Shown: positions 11,900-23,785 of the stretch, piece by piece
Layout of the letters: every line of letters begins with the position of its first letter
Numbering within the stretch: the stretch's first letter is position 1
Assembly (NCBI GenBank): GCA_918026815.1
Contig: CAKJVC010000139.1
Coordinates: forward strand, 124,001-188,000
Source of the DNA: Chalara sp. BL73
Taxonomy: Eukaryota; Ascomycota; Leotiomycetes; Helotiales
DNA: 64,000 nucleotides
Direction of reading: 5' to 3'
The notes under the pieces: generated by a model
Told to the model about the DNA's origin: nothing
The model's database searches: none
The model's input: only the letters and a program-made list of their open reading frames with translations
Made by a program: the position numbers and the translations under genes

Positions 11900-13591
11900 A
11901 TGGGATCGTCCGACACCAGAGCCAGGCCGGCATATATGCACGATGCGGATGAGAACGAAGAGCCCATCTCGGGCACTCGCCGGACGGCCAGACAGAAGCC
12001 TTCGGTGTCGCAACGGCGATCGAAAGAGGATAAGAAGCCAAGAGCTGATACAGGATCGGAGTCATACAAACACGTATCGTCGAATTCAAAGCATGCGCAT
12101 ATCACAGAAAAGGAGGTCAAGTTGGAGCGTCGGAAGAGTTCTGCCAGCACCAAGTCACCCTCCAAGTCACAGACCCGTCCCCCTTCAGCACATGCGAATA
12201 AATCATTCCCCAAAATTGCCATACCAACCGATCACCCTTCACATTATGGTATTGCGACACCTATAAGCAAAGGACCACCAGTCATCTCACAACAGTATCC
12301 TGTAATGGCACAACCAATTCCTATGCGACCTCGAGCTGTTACGGCGCAAACATATTCTTCCCGACCTACAAGTTATCATGCAGCGTATTCAAATGCATCT
12401 GTCTATCATGTTACCCCTCCCATCGCCGGTTCTGCCTTCTTTCAACCTCAGTTGGCGGCGCCGTCTTATCCTCCTCCTTCATCCTCATCATACATGCGTT
12501 ATGCGGCCACGCCTCAGCCAGAATACTTTCCATCGCAGCCTATGCCTGGCGGACGTCCTCTCTCCTCCAGGTTCGACACCATACCACGAACTACATCAGC
12601 ATTTGGCATGCGAGACGCTCCGCACCAGCTTCCCTTTCACCAACAACTTCAACTCGAAGATGCGTATGACGCCGGGTATGCGTCCGCTTCAGAAGCAAAA
12701 TCTACGAGACGTAGAACGAGCATACGTGGACCCTCTGATCGAGCTTTACGAACCAAAGCAGAGAGAGACCTCGATGCAATGCCGCCGCCGCCACTGCCTA
12801 AAGCACAACCATTGGTGAGGCCTGGAATTCTACGAAACAGGACTACTGATTACTACCAAGATGAGCCAGAGCCAGCTCTTGAAAGAAGGAATAGCAGAAC
12901 TATGTATCGAGACACACTATCATCACGCCGCCCAAGCACACAAAGGAACTCCGTGTCCTACGATCTGCCTGATGAGGTAGCAGTTCGAGTCGAGACCGCC
13001 AACACTAGTCATCGAAGACGAAGCACTGGTCCGCTTTACTACGGACAGGCTGCGTCCAGCCACTCTACCTCGGGGACAGGCAGTAGTTCTGCATGGGAAG
13101 AGCAGGTCAAAGCAGCAGCGTCCTATCAAGCAGATGTTGGTGCCACTGCTCCGTTGACTACTGAGATGCTCAAGAGGGCAGAGCGGCGCCAGGCAGGATC
13201 ATCCCGCTCATCTGGGTCTCGTGATGAGTCTGATTACAAGAAGTCAGCCACAACACGCACAACCCGCTCAGGAAGTGGCCAGGAGCAAGGCGCTGATGAT
13301 GGCTTTACTATCAAAGTCAAGGGCGGGCAGGCCAGAATCATGGTCGATGGTGCACAAATAGAGTGTACTGATGGTGGAGAGATCCAGGTTCAGAGACAAA
13401 AGAGCATCCGGAATGGTAGCGAGTGGTCGAGCTCGATCTATGGATCATCCCAGATTGATGACCGAGAACGTAGGTCAAGGCATGATCGACAATCAACACG
13501 CTCGAGAAAGAGCTCGGTCGGTGGTCACTCGCACTACAGAGATGTTCCGGAGCGCCATCCTGGACGCGACTTCACAACGAATTGGATATAA
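11900..13591 (+). CDS. Large disordered protein, 563 aa, unknown function
   Basis: A single-exon gene with ATG at 11900 and an open frame of 563 codons. The product is strongly polar and rich in Ser, Arg, Pro and Tyr, with many SRR/RRxS motifs that look like kinase sites. The central part (about residues 100-230) is Pro/Tyr/Ser-rich. The C-terminal third holds the only ordered-looking segment, about residues 465-495 (DGFTIKVKGGQARIMVDGAQ). The family is probably conserved in ascomycetes, but I cannot name it. The long pyrimidine-rich region upstream suggests a long leader. No membrane segment or signal peptide. Confidence 0.75.
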   Translation: MGSSDTRARPAYMHDADENEEPISGTRRTARQKPSVSQRRSKEDKKPRADTGSESYKHVSSNSKHAHITEKEVKLERRKSSASTKSPSKSQTRPPSAHANKSFPKIAIPTDHPSHYGIATPISKGPPVISQQYPVMAQPIPMRPRAVTAQTYSSRPTSYHAAYSNASVYHVTPPIAGSAFFQPQLAAPSYPPPSSSSYMRYAATPQPEYFPSQPMPGGRPLSSRFDTIPRTTSAFGMRDAPHQLPFHQQLQLEDAYDAGYASASEAKSTRRRTSIRGPSDRALRTKAERDLDAMPPPPLPKAQPLVRPGILRNRTTDYYQDEPEPALERRNSRTMYRDTLSSRRPSTQRNSVSYDLPDEVAVRVETANTSHRRRSTGPLYYGQAASSHSTSGTGSSSAWEEQVKAAASYQADVGATAPLTTEMLKRAERRQAGSSRSSGSRDESDYKKSATTRTTRSGSGQEQGADDGFTIKVKGGQARIMVDGAQIECTDGGEIQVQRQKSIRNGSEWSSSIYGSSQIDDRERRSRHDRQSTRSRKSSVGGHSHYRDVPERHPGRDFTTNWI

Positions 13592-14621
13592 GGAAGCGTC
13601 TATGGGTCATATTTACTTGACTTCTAGACTGTTTCAAACAAGCGGAGAATTTTTTATAACGCCTATTACTACTTCGATTCTTCTGTGCTGCATAAAATGT
13701 TGGGCGGGTTTGCTTTTTTCTTTGCCTTTGGATATGTCTGGAAGACAAAAGTCGAAAGAAAAAGGATGATACCCCTACGTTCGAAAAGCACTGTTTACAC
13801 ACTGGGAAGAGGGAATCTTCTCCTTTTGGATCTTCGTTTCTTTTATCGTCATGGTGGATTCTGGAAAGTTCGTTTTAAGACGATAATGTATGACTGTATG
13901 ATTTACGATTTGGGACATATTGGATCTACTTCTTCTTTTCTTGGCCGGCTTTTTGGAGGTCAGATTGCACGCAAACTTTTGGATATGGAAGCATAAGATA
14001 CATGCGCACTGCTAGCAATGGCATGTATTTTTATGATTATTGACCGAGAAAGCTAGACTGTGCTGGTATGACATGGGATGGCGCTGGGCTGACATCTTTG
14101 CATGAAGCACGATGAGCTCTGGATGGTTAAATCTACCATCAGGAAAACAAGGTAGATAGTATAGGATAGGATCTAATACAATCATTAATGATAACAGCCA
14201 ACTATCTTGCAATGGTGATTTAAGTGACTCACAGCTTGGGGGCTTTTGCATGTCGAGGGAACCAATGCCAAGCATCTACCCCAGACGCTGCTCGCCAAAA
14301 CGTCAGGTGGGGCATGACCCCTGAATAAGCTTCAAGCTTGGTTGCTATGGAGTTGCCGTGTAAACACCAGCCGCCCTCGATTTTCGTCATCCCCAACCAC
14401 ACGATTTCTTTTCAAGGAATACAGCAGTTTGGGACGACAAAACCAGTCCTTTCCTTTCATCCACATTCTGATTATTAAATACTTCGTCCAAAGCACGCAA
14501 ACATCAAATTTGCGACTGCTCCACGATCTCTCAAATTGATCGTGTCATCATTGAAGGATAATTGCACCAAAGTGCTGGACGGTGCTCTTTTGAGCAGTCC
14601 GCATTCTTCACAATCGTCACC
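13592..14621. other. Intergenic region
   Basis: Contains the 3' region of the preceding gene and the promoter of the next. ORFs seen here are short and of non-coding composition. Nothing else is supported. Confidence 0.5.
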
Positions 14622-15947
14622 ATGGCACCCGTGCCAGAGTCCTCAATAATCAACACCCTCACAAGCATCCTCCGTCGCACACCATTACCATCACCATCTC
14701 CCCTAAATAACCTCTCCCCGAAAGCTGTCGCCCTCGCTGCCCGAGCCCAACATCTCATCCGCCGCACGCTCGATGATCCTAGTGCTGGTGTCATCCCCCC
14801 TGAAGATGTGCCCAATAAAGCCGTCTTTGCAATCTTCGGTCTCATCGGCGTTGGCTTCATCGTCACCGGTATCTGGTTCTTCTTCTGGGCCAAGAATGGC
14901 GGGTTCTACTTTCACGAGAATGACTGGGAAGAGTATAAATCTACTGTCTTGAGACGCAAGGGACCAAATGGTACAACATTGAGCGGTGCGACTGTGAGCA
15001 CGGATCTCGGGGGTGGAAGCGTGGTGCATGGGCAGGGCAAGAGCCGATGGGGACGTAAAGGCAAGAAGGGACGGAAGGCAGATAGTCGATACAAGGATTT
15101 TGAGGATGAAGGAAGCACGCTGAATGGTAGTACCGAGACTGGAACGGTTGTCAGCAGCGAGATGAGCGAAGTCAAGTGGAAGAAGCAAGATAAGGCTAAG
15201 AAGGAAAAGAAGAAGAAGTCGCGTTGGGGACGTGGGGAGGACCACATTGAAGAGCCTAATCTTGGCGAGGAAGAGATGGACATCGGCGCCGCTGACACGA
15301 TACGTGCTTACCGTCATGAGAAACCTGCTCGTGTAGGAGGACTCAACAAACAAGCGGAAGGTTCAGCATTTGATGGCTCTACTGCTGATGGCTCATCTGC
15401 TGCTTCGGATCTGCTCTCACATCGTGAGAAGACACCTACCAATACCCCAACCAAAATCCGTAAGGAACGCAACGATAATTATACTGGTGGCACTGTCGGG
15501 ATCCGCAAAGTTGTCAGCACATCTCAACCCAGCACCTCATCGTCTTTCTGGACCCGCTCTTCTACCTCCAAGAAAGATGCTGAGGATGAACGCATCAAAG
15601 CTGAGGCCAAGAAACTCCAGGAGAAAGGTCGTGCAGCCCAACGCCGTGACTTCTCATTCCAGGCTGGGGATGATGCCAGCTCATCAGCTCCAACTAGTGT
15701 TAGTCGGAATGATGAGGAGCGCAGAGCGAGACGCGAGGAGCGACGGCGTAGGAGAGAAGAGCGCGAAAGGGAACAAGTTCCAGGGAATTTCTATGAGCAA
15801 AGCGAGTTGGGCAGTGATTTGAGCAGCGATATTGGCACGAAGAGCTATCATCATCCTATCCCAGGTTTGAGTTCCGGTACTGGTGGAGGACTGAGTGACT
15901 ATGCGGAAGAGAGACGGAAGAAGAGAGGTTATCGTCGGGGGGAATAA
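14622..15947 (+). CDS. Single-pass membrane protein with charged tail, 441 aa
   Basis: The ATG at 14622 lies in a strong context (CACCATGGC). A TTG 60 bases upstream is open but not a normal start. There is one clear membrane segment at about residues 67-90 (IFGLIGVGFIVTGIWFFFWA), preceded by a short N-terminal part and followed by a tail of about 350 residues that is very rich in Lys, Arg, Glu and Ser. The tail has repeated K-rich WGRKGKK/SRWGRG motifs (about 145-210) and a Glu/Arg coiled segment (about 375-400, RRARREERRRRREERERE). The layout suggests a membrane-anchored protein with a disordered, probably cytosolic tail. No family recognised. Confidence 0.75.
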   Translation: MAPVPESSIINTLTSILRRTPLPSPSPLNNLSPKAVALAARAQHLIRRTLDDPSAGVIPPEDVPNKAVFAIFGLIGVGFIVTGIWFFFWAKNGGFYFHENDWEEYKSTVLRRKGPNGTTLSGATVSTDLGGGSVVHGQGKSRWGRKGKKGRKADSRYKDFEDEGSTLNGSTETGTVVSSEMSEVKWKKQDKAKKEKKKKSRWGRGEDHIEEPNLGEEEMDIGAADTIRAYRHEKPARVGGLNKQAEGSAFDGSTADGSSAASDLLSHREKTPTNTPTKIRKERNDNYTGGTVGIRKVVSTSQPSTSSSFWTRSSTSKKDAEDERIKAEAKKLQEKGRAAQRRDFSFQAGDDASSSAPTSVSRNDEERRARREERRRRREEREREQVPGNFYEQSELGSDLSSDIGTKSYHHPIPGLSSGTGGGLSDYAEERRKKRGYRRGE

Positions 15948-17506
15948 AGCACTTAAGAGCACATCAAGGGAAAGGGTGTTTGTATAGATCTGTGATTGAT
16001 GGTGTGTTGCTCGGAATTTCGCACAAAGGTGTGGCATGGATACGGCAATAATGAGACGAAGAAACGCTCTTGAGAATGCATGGCTTGCGACGGATACTTT
16101 ACGATATCGTTCTGGAGTTGGGATTTGTCGTTAGTCTTTGTATAGATAGTATAAATGCATATGTGTCACGACAACTTTTGTCTTTTGTCTGCTCTCTCTT
16201 GACTAGCTTTCTCCGTGCTGCTTCCCCTTCCTCCAGCTTCTGCTTCAGCCCAGCTTCTTTCCCCTTCCAGATGTCTGTGATTTAACAATGCTGCTACCGT
16301 ATGCAAGGCAGCTGCTCATCTTCTGCAGCGAGTGTGAGCAGCACTCAGCGTTTAGGGCGGCCAAGCAAGACACAATAGTAGCCAGGTTCTCTTAACATAA
16401 AGGCGTTTACATGCTCGCAAGTCGGTTCTTCCCATTGAATAACACGCCAAAGCTTTTGCATTTGCAGCGCCAAGCAGGTGCCTCCTGGAAGCCATTTGAC
16501 CTTCGGAAGACGGCTGGGTCACCGCTTGGCGCTTCCGCTCCCACGCAGCAATCAATGGGATCAATGGCCGACGGTAGAAGCTTGCTGCGTTTTAGAGATA
16601 TCAGCATATCGAAAACCCCCGATGCCCAGCCCCTTCTATCGTAACGCGATATGCGGGCACATGCCATTCTATTCCACGACATAGGGGACGAACGTGCCCC
16701 GTCCTAGTGCTTTAGCCGGGTTGAGATGAGAGCAGGACAGAAATATGCTGAGGAGCGCGCACCGAGCAGATCTGATTATTCCTCTCGTACAGCACGCTCT
16801 CTCTTCCTTTACTTCCCTCAGGACCCCGACATCATGGCCGAAGACCAGCTTCGCTTGGCTGGTTTTTGTGGATCTCAGGGGGCTCGCTTGTCATGCCCGA
16901 TTGGGAGCGGTCAACGACAGCGAGAAACCTCTCTCATAATCGTAGCACAGCTGTACCGTTCCCCGGCCGCGAAATGTGAATAAATATGCTTGCCACTCGT
17001 CGTCCGAGTTACGGCAGAAGTATCCGTCGTGCTGAGCATGGTGACGTCTTGGAAGGGATATACCTGTGGTTCTCTATACGATGTAGGTTATCGCGTTGAC
17101 ATCGGCTTATCGGAAAATGAAAAATCAGGGGAGGGGGCGTCTCCGCTCGAGATGCTATATCACACTGTTAATTGGCTGAGATAAGAGTTGGAAAAATCAA
17201 ACGAGCTGCGAAATGGCCACAAGTAATGTGATTATATTTATTTAGTACAGCACGATATCAAAATCAAGCCCTGGGTACAACGCCACTAATGCCCTACCAA
17301 ACGCTGAACACCTTGAGCAATATTGTACAATCTCGCGCCCCCGCCGGCTATGCTACAAAGTTTTATGGTTATGTAATACAAGAAGTAAAGTTGATGACCT
17401 CCCTGGTCAAAGCAGGCCGAGCCCTAAAGAGGTCAACCATTCGCTGCCTAAGGATTGAACCCTATCAGCAATAAATGTCGAGGATAGCTTCCTACAGCTA
17501 GAGGTT
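15948..17506. other. Intergenic region between convergent genes
   Basis: About 1.5 kb with no supported gene. Short ORFs on both strands lack family resemblance. A GTTC-type motif near 17450 on the minus strand resembles a tRNA B-box, but no cloverleaf could be built around it. Confidence 0.5.
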
Positions 17507-19237
17507 TTAAGCAAATGGAGCTGTGTAGAGGCCAGTCTTTTCCTTTTGCTCATCGCCTCCCAGCTGTGACTTCGCTAATTTAGAACGCTCTCTCAGCAAA
17601 TGGCCGTATTTGAACATGACGAATGGAATAGCCGTGAGGATCGTTGCAGCAAGTGCGAGAATCAGCCCCGCATACTGACTTCCGATGCTGTGGAAGAATT
17701 GGCTGGCAAACAGGGGAGCAACTGCACCCAAGGTATTTCTCATCAACCCCTGCCCAGCAATTGCCGATGAGGAGTTTTCGCCATAACAATCAGATGTGAC
17801 ACTGTATGTCGATTCGAAGATGAAGAAGATGCCAATAGAGATAGGTACAAGCGCAATAGTTGGGGCAATCCATGGGAGATATCCATATTGCGTGAAGCTG
17901 TAGATGAAAAGACCGATGGGGAGAAATCCAGCACCATACATAGCACCGTAGAGCCGGGACTCGGGGAGAATCTTGTTCCCGCGAGCTTTGAGAATGCCTT
18001 TGTATTTGCGAATTTGCAGGAAGTTGGATGCGAATCCAATGGTGACGCCAATGCAAAGAGATATGTATGGTAGGCCGGCGACTCCTTCGTTCCAGCCCCG
18101 CTTTTCTTGGAAGGTGATGGGGATGACAGAGAGGAACAAGAAGGTAACGAACCAGGCGAAGGCGATCCATAAACCAAAGGCGAAGACGACAGGCTCGGTG
18201 ACGAGCATGTTTACCGCTTTAACAGAAGAGTTGTGCAACATTTCCTTAATGTTCTTGGCCTCGAGGTCCATGGCAGCACAATATCTCTCATCTCGTGTAG
18301 CTGCTCGAAGTGCCTTGGCTCTCTTGTGAAGCGTTACCCCTCCACGAGTCTCCTTGAGAGAGAAGAATATGATGGCCAGCAAAGGAAGATTTGCCAATCC
18401 TTGAATACCTCCAATCCATCTCCAACCGATTGCCTGGTTAATGAATCCAGCATATATCGGGGCACCAACGGTTCCTAAAATTGCAACGTATGAGAAGCAT
18501 GCCATTGGGATAGCTCTCTTATCCGGTCGATAAATATCACTGAATGTCCCTCCGACCAAAATAGTTCCAACACATCCAAAGAGCCCAGAGAGCGTCCGCA
18601 TGACAAGTATAGTTGCGATATTCTTTCCAAGCGCCAAGCCGATGAAAATAATAACGAAGCCTGCATATGCTCCAACATAAACAATCCGACGACCAACGAG
18701 CTCGCAAAATGGTGCCAAGAACAGAGGTGCAAGTGCGCAGGCGAAGTTAAAGCAAAAAAGGCCCATCTCCCCTAATGTCGTTGACACCCCAAAGTCGTCG
18801 CACATCGAGTTGATCCCACTGCTGTATGATGTTGTCGCAAGGCCGATGAACAAAGTCATAAGACAAAGCAGGAGAGTGATCCATGCCTTTCTACCTGCAG
18901 ACCAGTTGAATGGATCTTGCTTGTCATCGTCCATAAACTTCAGCAGAATATACTCTTCGCCATTCTTGGTTGTGATTTCGGTAAGTGTTGGCGGCATGTC
19001 GATGTCAACCTTTGCCAGCCGTCCGTATCTTGATCCATCCAAATCGTTATCATTCAAACTGCTCAAGAAGCTTCCACCAGCAACCCACCCCTTCTTGCTA
19101 TCCATTTTCGAGTTTTCTTCTTGCTTCGCGCCTGGTAGGTCGCTGAATGACGAGTTTTTGGTAGATGCTGGATTAGACCCTTCTTCAGGCGTCAATACAG
19201 AAGATGACAAAGTGTTGTGGTGCTCAAACGTCGACAT
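17507..19237 (-). CDS. MFS transporter, DHA1 multidrug/polyamine type, 576 aa
   Basis: One exon of 576 codons. The first 115 residues are hydrophilic and end in the DPFNWS motif (108-113) seen just before the first membrane segment in fungal DHA1 transporters such as Tpo1 and Flu1. About twelve hydrophobic segments follow, with the loop motif GRRIVYVGAY between segments 2 and 3 and LKETRGG after segment 6. A central cytosolic loop (RAKALRAATRDERYCAAMDLEAK) divides the two halves. The expected role is proton-coupled export of drugs, polyamines or toxic metabolites at the plasma membrane. Substrate cannot be told from sequence. It stands alone, convergent with the upstream gene. Confidence 0.9.
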   Translation of the reverse strand: MSTFEHHNTLSSSVLTPEEGSNPASTKNSSFSDLPGAKQEENSKMDSKKGWVAGGSFLSSLNDNDLDGSRYGRLAKVDIDMPPTLTEITTKNGEEYILLKFMDDDKQDPFNWSAGRKAWITLLLCLMTLFIGLATTSYSSGINSMCDDFGVSTTLGEMGLFCFNFACALAPLFLAPFCELVGRRIVYVGAYAGFVIIFIGLALGKNIATILVMRTLSGLFGCVGTILVGGTFSDIYRPDKRAIPMACFSYVAILGTVGAPIYAGFINQAIGWRWIGGIQGLANLPLLAIIFFSLKETRGGVTLHKRAKALRAATRDERYCAAMDLEAKNIKEMLHNSSVKAVNMLVTEPVVFAFGLWIAFAWFVTFLFLSVIPITFQEKRGWNEGVAGLPYISLCIGVTIGFASNFLQIRKYKGILKARGNKILPESRLYGAMYGAGFLPIGLFIYSFTQYGYLPWIAPTIALVPISIGIFFIFESTYSVTSDCYGENSSSAIAGQGLMRNTLGAVAPLFASQFFHSIGSQYAGLILALAATILTAIPFVMFKYGHLLRERSKLAKSQLGGDEQKEKTGLYTAPFA

Positions 19238-20634
19238 ATTGTGGTTTGTTTATCACAAAGTAATCAGCCACCATGGAATCAACGATTATATTGTTGTATG
19301 TTAGATATTGGAAAGAATATGGCATTCAATGCCAATACATGTTTTTTCTATAGTAGACCCATTTTATTTCTAAATTAGGCTAGCCAAATGACTTCTGACC
19401 AATCAGGAGCTTCCATTCCAGTAGGCTAATGTAGGAACTCCATGATATTGACGTAGAAGGGTGAGAAACCGGAGTGACATGTGGAGTTTCCAGTATCACT
19501 CCTCGCCTCCGGTGTTTCCATCTCTATCTTTCCGACTCCGTCCATGATTATTGCATAGCTGAGTCCTCATGCTCATTACTCGTGCAACAACAAGTGGTGA
19601 CAATTGCTGTGCTGCCATATGGAAATGACGGAGTCACCGAAGTATGACCGTTCGACGATGAAGAAATTTAATTCTCGGTGAAATTCTGTTGTGGTAGACT
19701 GGGAATTACCCATATTTCCCTGCTGGCGTCACTGCTAACAGGCGGCTTTAGCGTCAACGGTGCACGATGCTAGTCAGGCAAGCCGGATGATCATCCGATA
19801 TGGTGGAGCTCTAGTTTTGGAGCCGCAATATGGCCCACGTGATATTTGTTCATAGATCCTCTTTGAAAAGCGCTGGTGTAAGAAGAAGTGGATATAACCC
19901 ATTTTTGAAAATTTTGGTTGACCTTGTGACATGAGCAATGAGTTATTTGTAAAGAGGCCACCATGCGCGAAAAGGGATGTTCCCGGATGCTACGTCTACA
20001 CTAGGCATTGAGTCGGCTGTCATGGTTGAGTACAGGCCCAACCACTCTTCCCAAATAATCCAAGCAGATATTTAAAATATCCATCGTCTTTCTTCCCGAT
20101 GAATTGTTCCACAAGAGTCAAACTCTCTTATTGACTCCCAGTTCTGGTATATGGAAAGCTATAAGATAATGGCACTATGCTGGCTATATGTTCTTGCTTA
20201 AAGTAGTGTCAATCAAATCTGGAAGGCATTCTAAGAGTATTTATGAGACATCAAAATGACAGCGTGGCAAACCCATAGAGTACTTATACGAACAAGATTG
20301 TTCACAAAAGGCCGTTCTGTTAACTCTGCATAACAATTAGGATTGAGCTATGAATCCTGCAAGTTCGCGTTGAAATGGATTGCACTTGTTTCCAAATGGA
20401 CTGTGTTGCCGAGAGACGAAGGTGCTGTGCTCGCACTTTCCTAAATGCTTACTACAAAAAGAAAAGCAGTTTGGGTTCAGAATCGGAACGAAGTCTAACC
20501 GTATGATTGATGATAATGCCTTACAACAGTTGAACTGACGCCGCATCAACGCTACCCTAGCTTCACGCCACATAGAATCTGGACAATAGATACACGAGAG
20601 ACATAGGCTACATTTGAGATAAACAAACCGTACA
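19238..20634. other. Divergent intergenic region
   Basis: Shared upstream region of the MFS transporter (-) and the 2EXR gene (+). No ORF of coding quality and no recognised site. Confidence 0.5.
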
Positions 20635-21531
20635 ATGGCTTCTCGGGAACACAATTCTCATGCATCGTCGTCCCTACCTGCGGAATTTCCCTCAGAGGGC
20701 CATCTACTAGAACTTGACGTGCGTCGGACTGGCATTTCTCAAGCCACCTGCCAATTGAACGACGCAACGAACTTCATTGACCTAGATATGTCTTTCCTAT
20801 CACCAAAATATTTGAGCTCTACACCACCAGCACCTGTGGACTCCTTAAGTCAGCAAACTTTTACCTTGTTCTCACAACTACCAGCAGAAATTCGATGCCA
20901 GATTTGGAGGGAAGTATCCATGGTATCACGACACGTCGACATATACTATTCGTACGGTCGCATTAAAGTTTTTATCCCGCAGGAGAGACCACACGCACCC
21001 CGCATGTTCGACACGAAGACTTCAAATCCAGCCATCCTATCCACCTCCAGGGAGGCTAGAATGGAGGGTTTGAAGTTCTATAAGGCTGGGTTTGAAAATA
21101 AGATCCTGCTTGGAACAGTCACAGAAGGAGGCAAAAAAAGGCCAATCTGGGCCAAGGCGAGCAAGAAGCTAATATACCTTAATGTGGATGTTGATGTTGT
21201 GGATCTGAAGTTCATGAATTCGTCAGAAATGCGACCTGATCGATGGGATGCAATTTTGGCAGAGCTCTATCTGCTTGAAGTTCAGCAAGTCCGGTCCTGG
21301 AGCTTTGAAAAGGATATTTGGAGTCTCCTATATGTGAATTTAATGGAAGTACAGCTCTGCGGTGCCTCGGATATCTGGACTAAAATGAGAGTTGGTGCAA
21401 TGGTGTCTCTGGCAAGTGAACCCACGGACGAAGATCTTGCAGTGATTGGTTATCATCTAGGTGGAAATGATGACTACCAAAAGGACACTCAATATCATGA
21501 GGGAGGTTGGGTGCTTCTGAAAAAGAAGTGA
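20635..21531 (+). CDS. 2EXR-domain protein, 298 aa
   Basis: Single exon, ATG at 20635. Residues about 75-150 carry the 2EXR signature: a start of the type FxLFxxLPxEIRxxIWRE (here FTLFSQLPAEIRCQIWRE), a beta-rich middle, and the closing PAILSTSREARMEGLKFY. Large 2EXR families are common in Leotiomycetes and other ascomycetes. The fold is F-box-like at its start, but no molecular role is established. The C-terminal half is not recognised. No close neighbour suggests a pathway. Confidence 0.85.
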   Translation: MASREHNSHASSSLPAEFPSEGHLLELDVRRTGISQATCQLNDATNFIDLDMSFLSPKYLSSTPPAPVDSLSQQTFTLFSQLPAEIRCQIWREVSMVSRHVDIYYSYGRIKVFIPQERPHAPRMFDTKTSNPAILSTSREARMEGLKFYKAGFENKILLGTVTEGGKKRPIWAKASKKLIYLNVDVDVVDLKFMNSSEMRPDRWDAILAELYLLEVQQVRSWSFEKDIWSLLYVNLMEVQLCGASDIWTKMRVGAMVSLASEPTDEDLAVIGYHLGGNDDYQKDTQYHEGGWVLLKKK

Positions 21532-22061
21532 GACCTCAAATCTCATAGTCCCTGTGGAAATAGATTGAGGATACTCAGATTCACTATATAAGTCTTCTGA
21601 AATTCTCGGAGCTTGTGAATCCAACTTGAGAAGCCAGGAATCTTTGTCCCCATCAATCATCAGCCATAGGCTGAGAATAATATCCATCCTGTGTCAATGC
21701 CTTCAATTTGTCATCATACAATCTGCGCTCTGGAAGGCTAAGGCGCTTTTACAGTGCTGGGAAGATTCAAGTCAGTGCGTTACCTTAACGCCATAGTCCT
21801 ACACAGCAGCATAAAGATAAATCAGCCGTCAGAGCTCTCTTTTATCAGCATTCGGGATAGATGTTTCTCGGTCGTCAAGGCAACTTGAAACTCTCTCATC
21901 CAGTCTTGCTTTTAAGATATTTGTTTCGTCATTCGGGATTTGCGCTTCTTCATCACTAAAGTCTGACAAGTAAAACATGAAAAAAGGGAATTCTATGTAG
22001 CCCACCTCGCAGGGATAACGATAGGAAAGGCGGACTTGACTACTCTTTAATTGGTAGTGTT
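21532..22061. other. Intergenic region between convergent genes
   Basis: Joint 3' region of the 2EXR gene and RIO1. Nothing else supported. Confidence 0.5.
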
Positions 22062-23785
22062 TCAGTGCTTATGCTTAGCAGAGGCACTAATCAGCTTCTT
22101 CTTGACATGTTTGGGAATCTTCTCTTTCCGCTTTTCTCGCTTCTCTTCCTTAACAGCCTTCTTGTGTTCCTGTTCCCATTAGTGTTACTCCCGTAAGATG
22201 GCTCCTTGAATGAACAAACCCTTTTTGCCTCCTTGTCCTCAAAACGTTTGCCACGAGGTGTGCCTTTTTCAAAACGACTCTCATCACCACTCTCTTCTCC
22301 ACTCTGCTCTTCACTCTCACTTCCTAGACTCGCACCACCAGTGTCTTCATCCGCTTCATTTCCTGAGCTCATTGGAATCTTATCAGCAAGCAGATTTCTA
22401 TATACTAAATCGTGCTTCCGACCCTTGCCGATCTTCTCGGCATCTCGCTCAATGTCGTAGACTTGATCAAGTGTTTGGGGAATATACTGCTGACGGAATA
22501 CTTCATTATCAACTTGTCGCTCAGCGACTGCCGCATCTCCTGCCGGCTCTGCTGGACGAGATGAAAATAATTTCTCGAGTGACTCAGATAAAGCGGGCTC
22601 CTGAATGTCGGAATGTGAAGTGATGAACGTGAATATTGATTGTTCAGATAAAACGTCAACATTCTTGCGGCGGAAAAAGTCAGAAACATTTTTGATATCC
22701 ATTCGAAGGAATTCGAGCGACCGTGGATGATCATGCTCTACACTCTGTGAAACATCGATGATAAAGAGCTTGTTTTGGTGGTATAACACGTTGTACTCGC
22801 TTAGATCTGCATGGACGAGTTTGCAGGCCTGATACATACGTTTCATGAGACCAAGAAGCTGGAGATAAAGAAGACGGTATTGTTCATCGACATCGTCGCC
22901 TTGGAGCTCGGCGTCCCGAAGTCGAGGAGCTGCCCAACCTTTCTTGTCACCCAGGAAACCCATTACCAAGACGTGTAACCGTAGATATACGGGTTCGGGA
23001 CATGGGATACCAGCCAGGTAAAGACGCTTGAGATTGCGGTATTCCTTCTCCGCCCAAACCTTCACCATTGCCCGATTGTTCCCCTTATTATAGCCTCCAC
23101 GGAAACGATGCTCTCCCGTAACATAACGATCGCGGTCCTTGAACACCAATATACTAGTTTTGTAGACTTTGATCGCGCGATGTATTGGGACAGAATCTAA
23201 GTTCACCTCGTCTGCCGGTATGGAGATGGCACCGTAAACATTTGCTTCCTTTCCAGTGCTAAGACAACCGTTGACTTCGGAGACCACGCCTCTATTGATC
23301 ATCTGCAGTAAGATCATTCGTGTACGCGGATCCAAAACCTGCTCGCTTGTTGCACGGTCTGACTTGTCTTTTCCGTGAGACTTATGGCCCACATCTACTC
23401 CTCCCACTCCCTCTAGTCTTATCTTCCCAGCATGTTTTGCAAGACTTGTAATTTGGTCATCGACGCTGGTTCGTGTGTTTGCTGCTGGCTTTTGAGGATT
23501 GATTCGTGGGGCAGTGGCATTCTGATCGTTCAGCTTCCGTTGACGATTATACGATTTTGTCAGATCACCTGAAGTAGGGTCGTACTCTATGTCGTCGAAG
23601 TACTCCTCATCCTCTTCCTCGAACAAATCATCTATTGAGTCTTCATTGTCGGCCGCATATTCTGTGTTTTCACCTGACGTAGGAGTTTGAGGCGGGGCAT
23701 CTTGAGATGAGGGGGCAAGGTTTTCATACCCGCGATTTGGAGTGTATGTATGTGTGGGCGCTTGGCCATCTGCTGGACCAGACAT
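22062..23785 (-). CDS. RIO1: RIO1 atypical serine/threonine kinase
   Basis: Exons 23785-22220 and 22169-22062 with a 50-nt intron give 557 aa. Without the intron the frame ends in an unrelated tail; with it the protein ends in a Lys-rich segment (EKIPKHVKKKLISASAKHKH), as RIO1 proteins do. The N-terminus is acidic. The RIO kinase domain shows STGKEANVYGA (176-186), the ATP-binding Lys206, catalytic HADLSEYN (325-332, Asp327) and metal-binding Asp344 in FIIDVSQ. In yeast and other eukaryotes RIO1 is needed for late 40S ribosome maturation and for cell-cycle progression. It is divergent from SMC3 with 367 bp between start codons. Confidence 0.95.

Noticed and set aside
11787..12266. ORF of 159 codons in another frame at the start of the 11900 gene
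   Set aside because: Overlaps the longer, better-supported frame and has basic, low-information composition.
14703..15353. 216-codon antisense ORF opposite the membrane protein gene
   Set aside because: It mirrors the codon bias of the real gene on the other strand, shows no family resemblance and overlaps a well-supported reading frame.
17440..17475. tRNA-like B-box on the minus strand
   Set aside because: GGTTCAATCC resembles a T-arm, but no matching acceptor, D and anticodon arms could be found around it.
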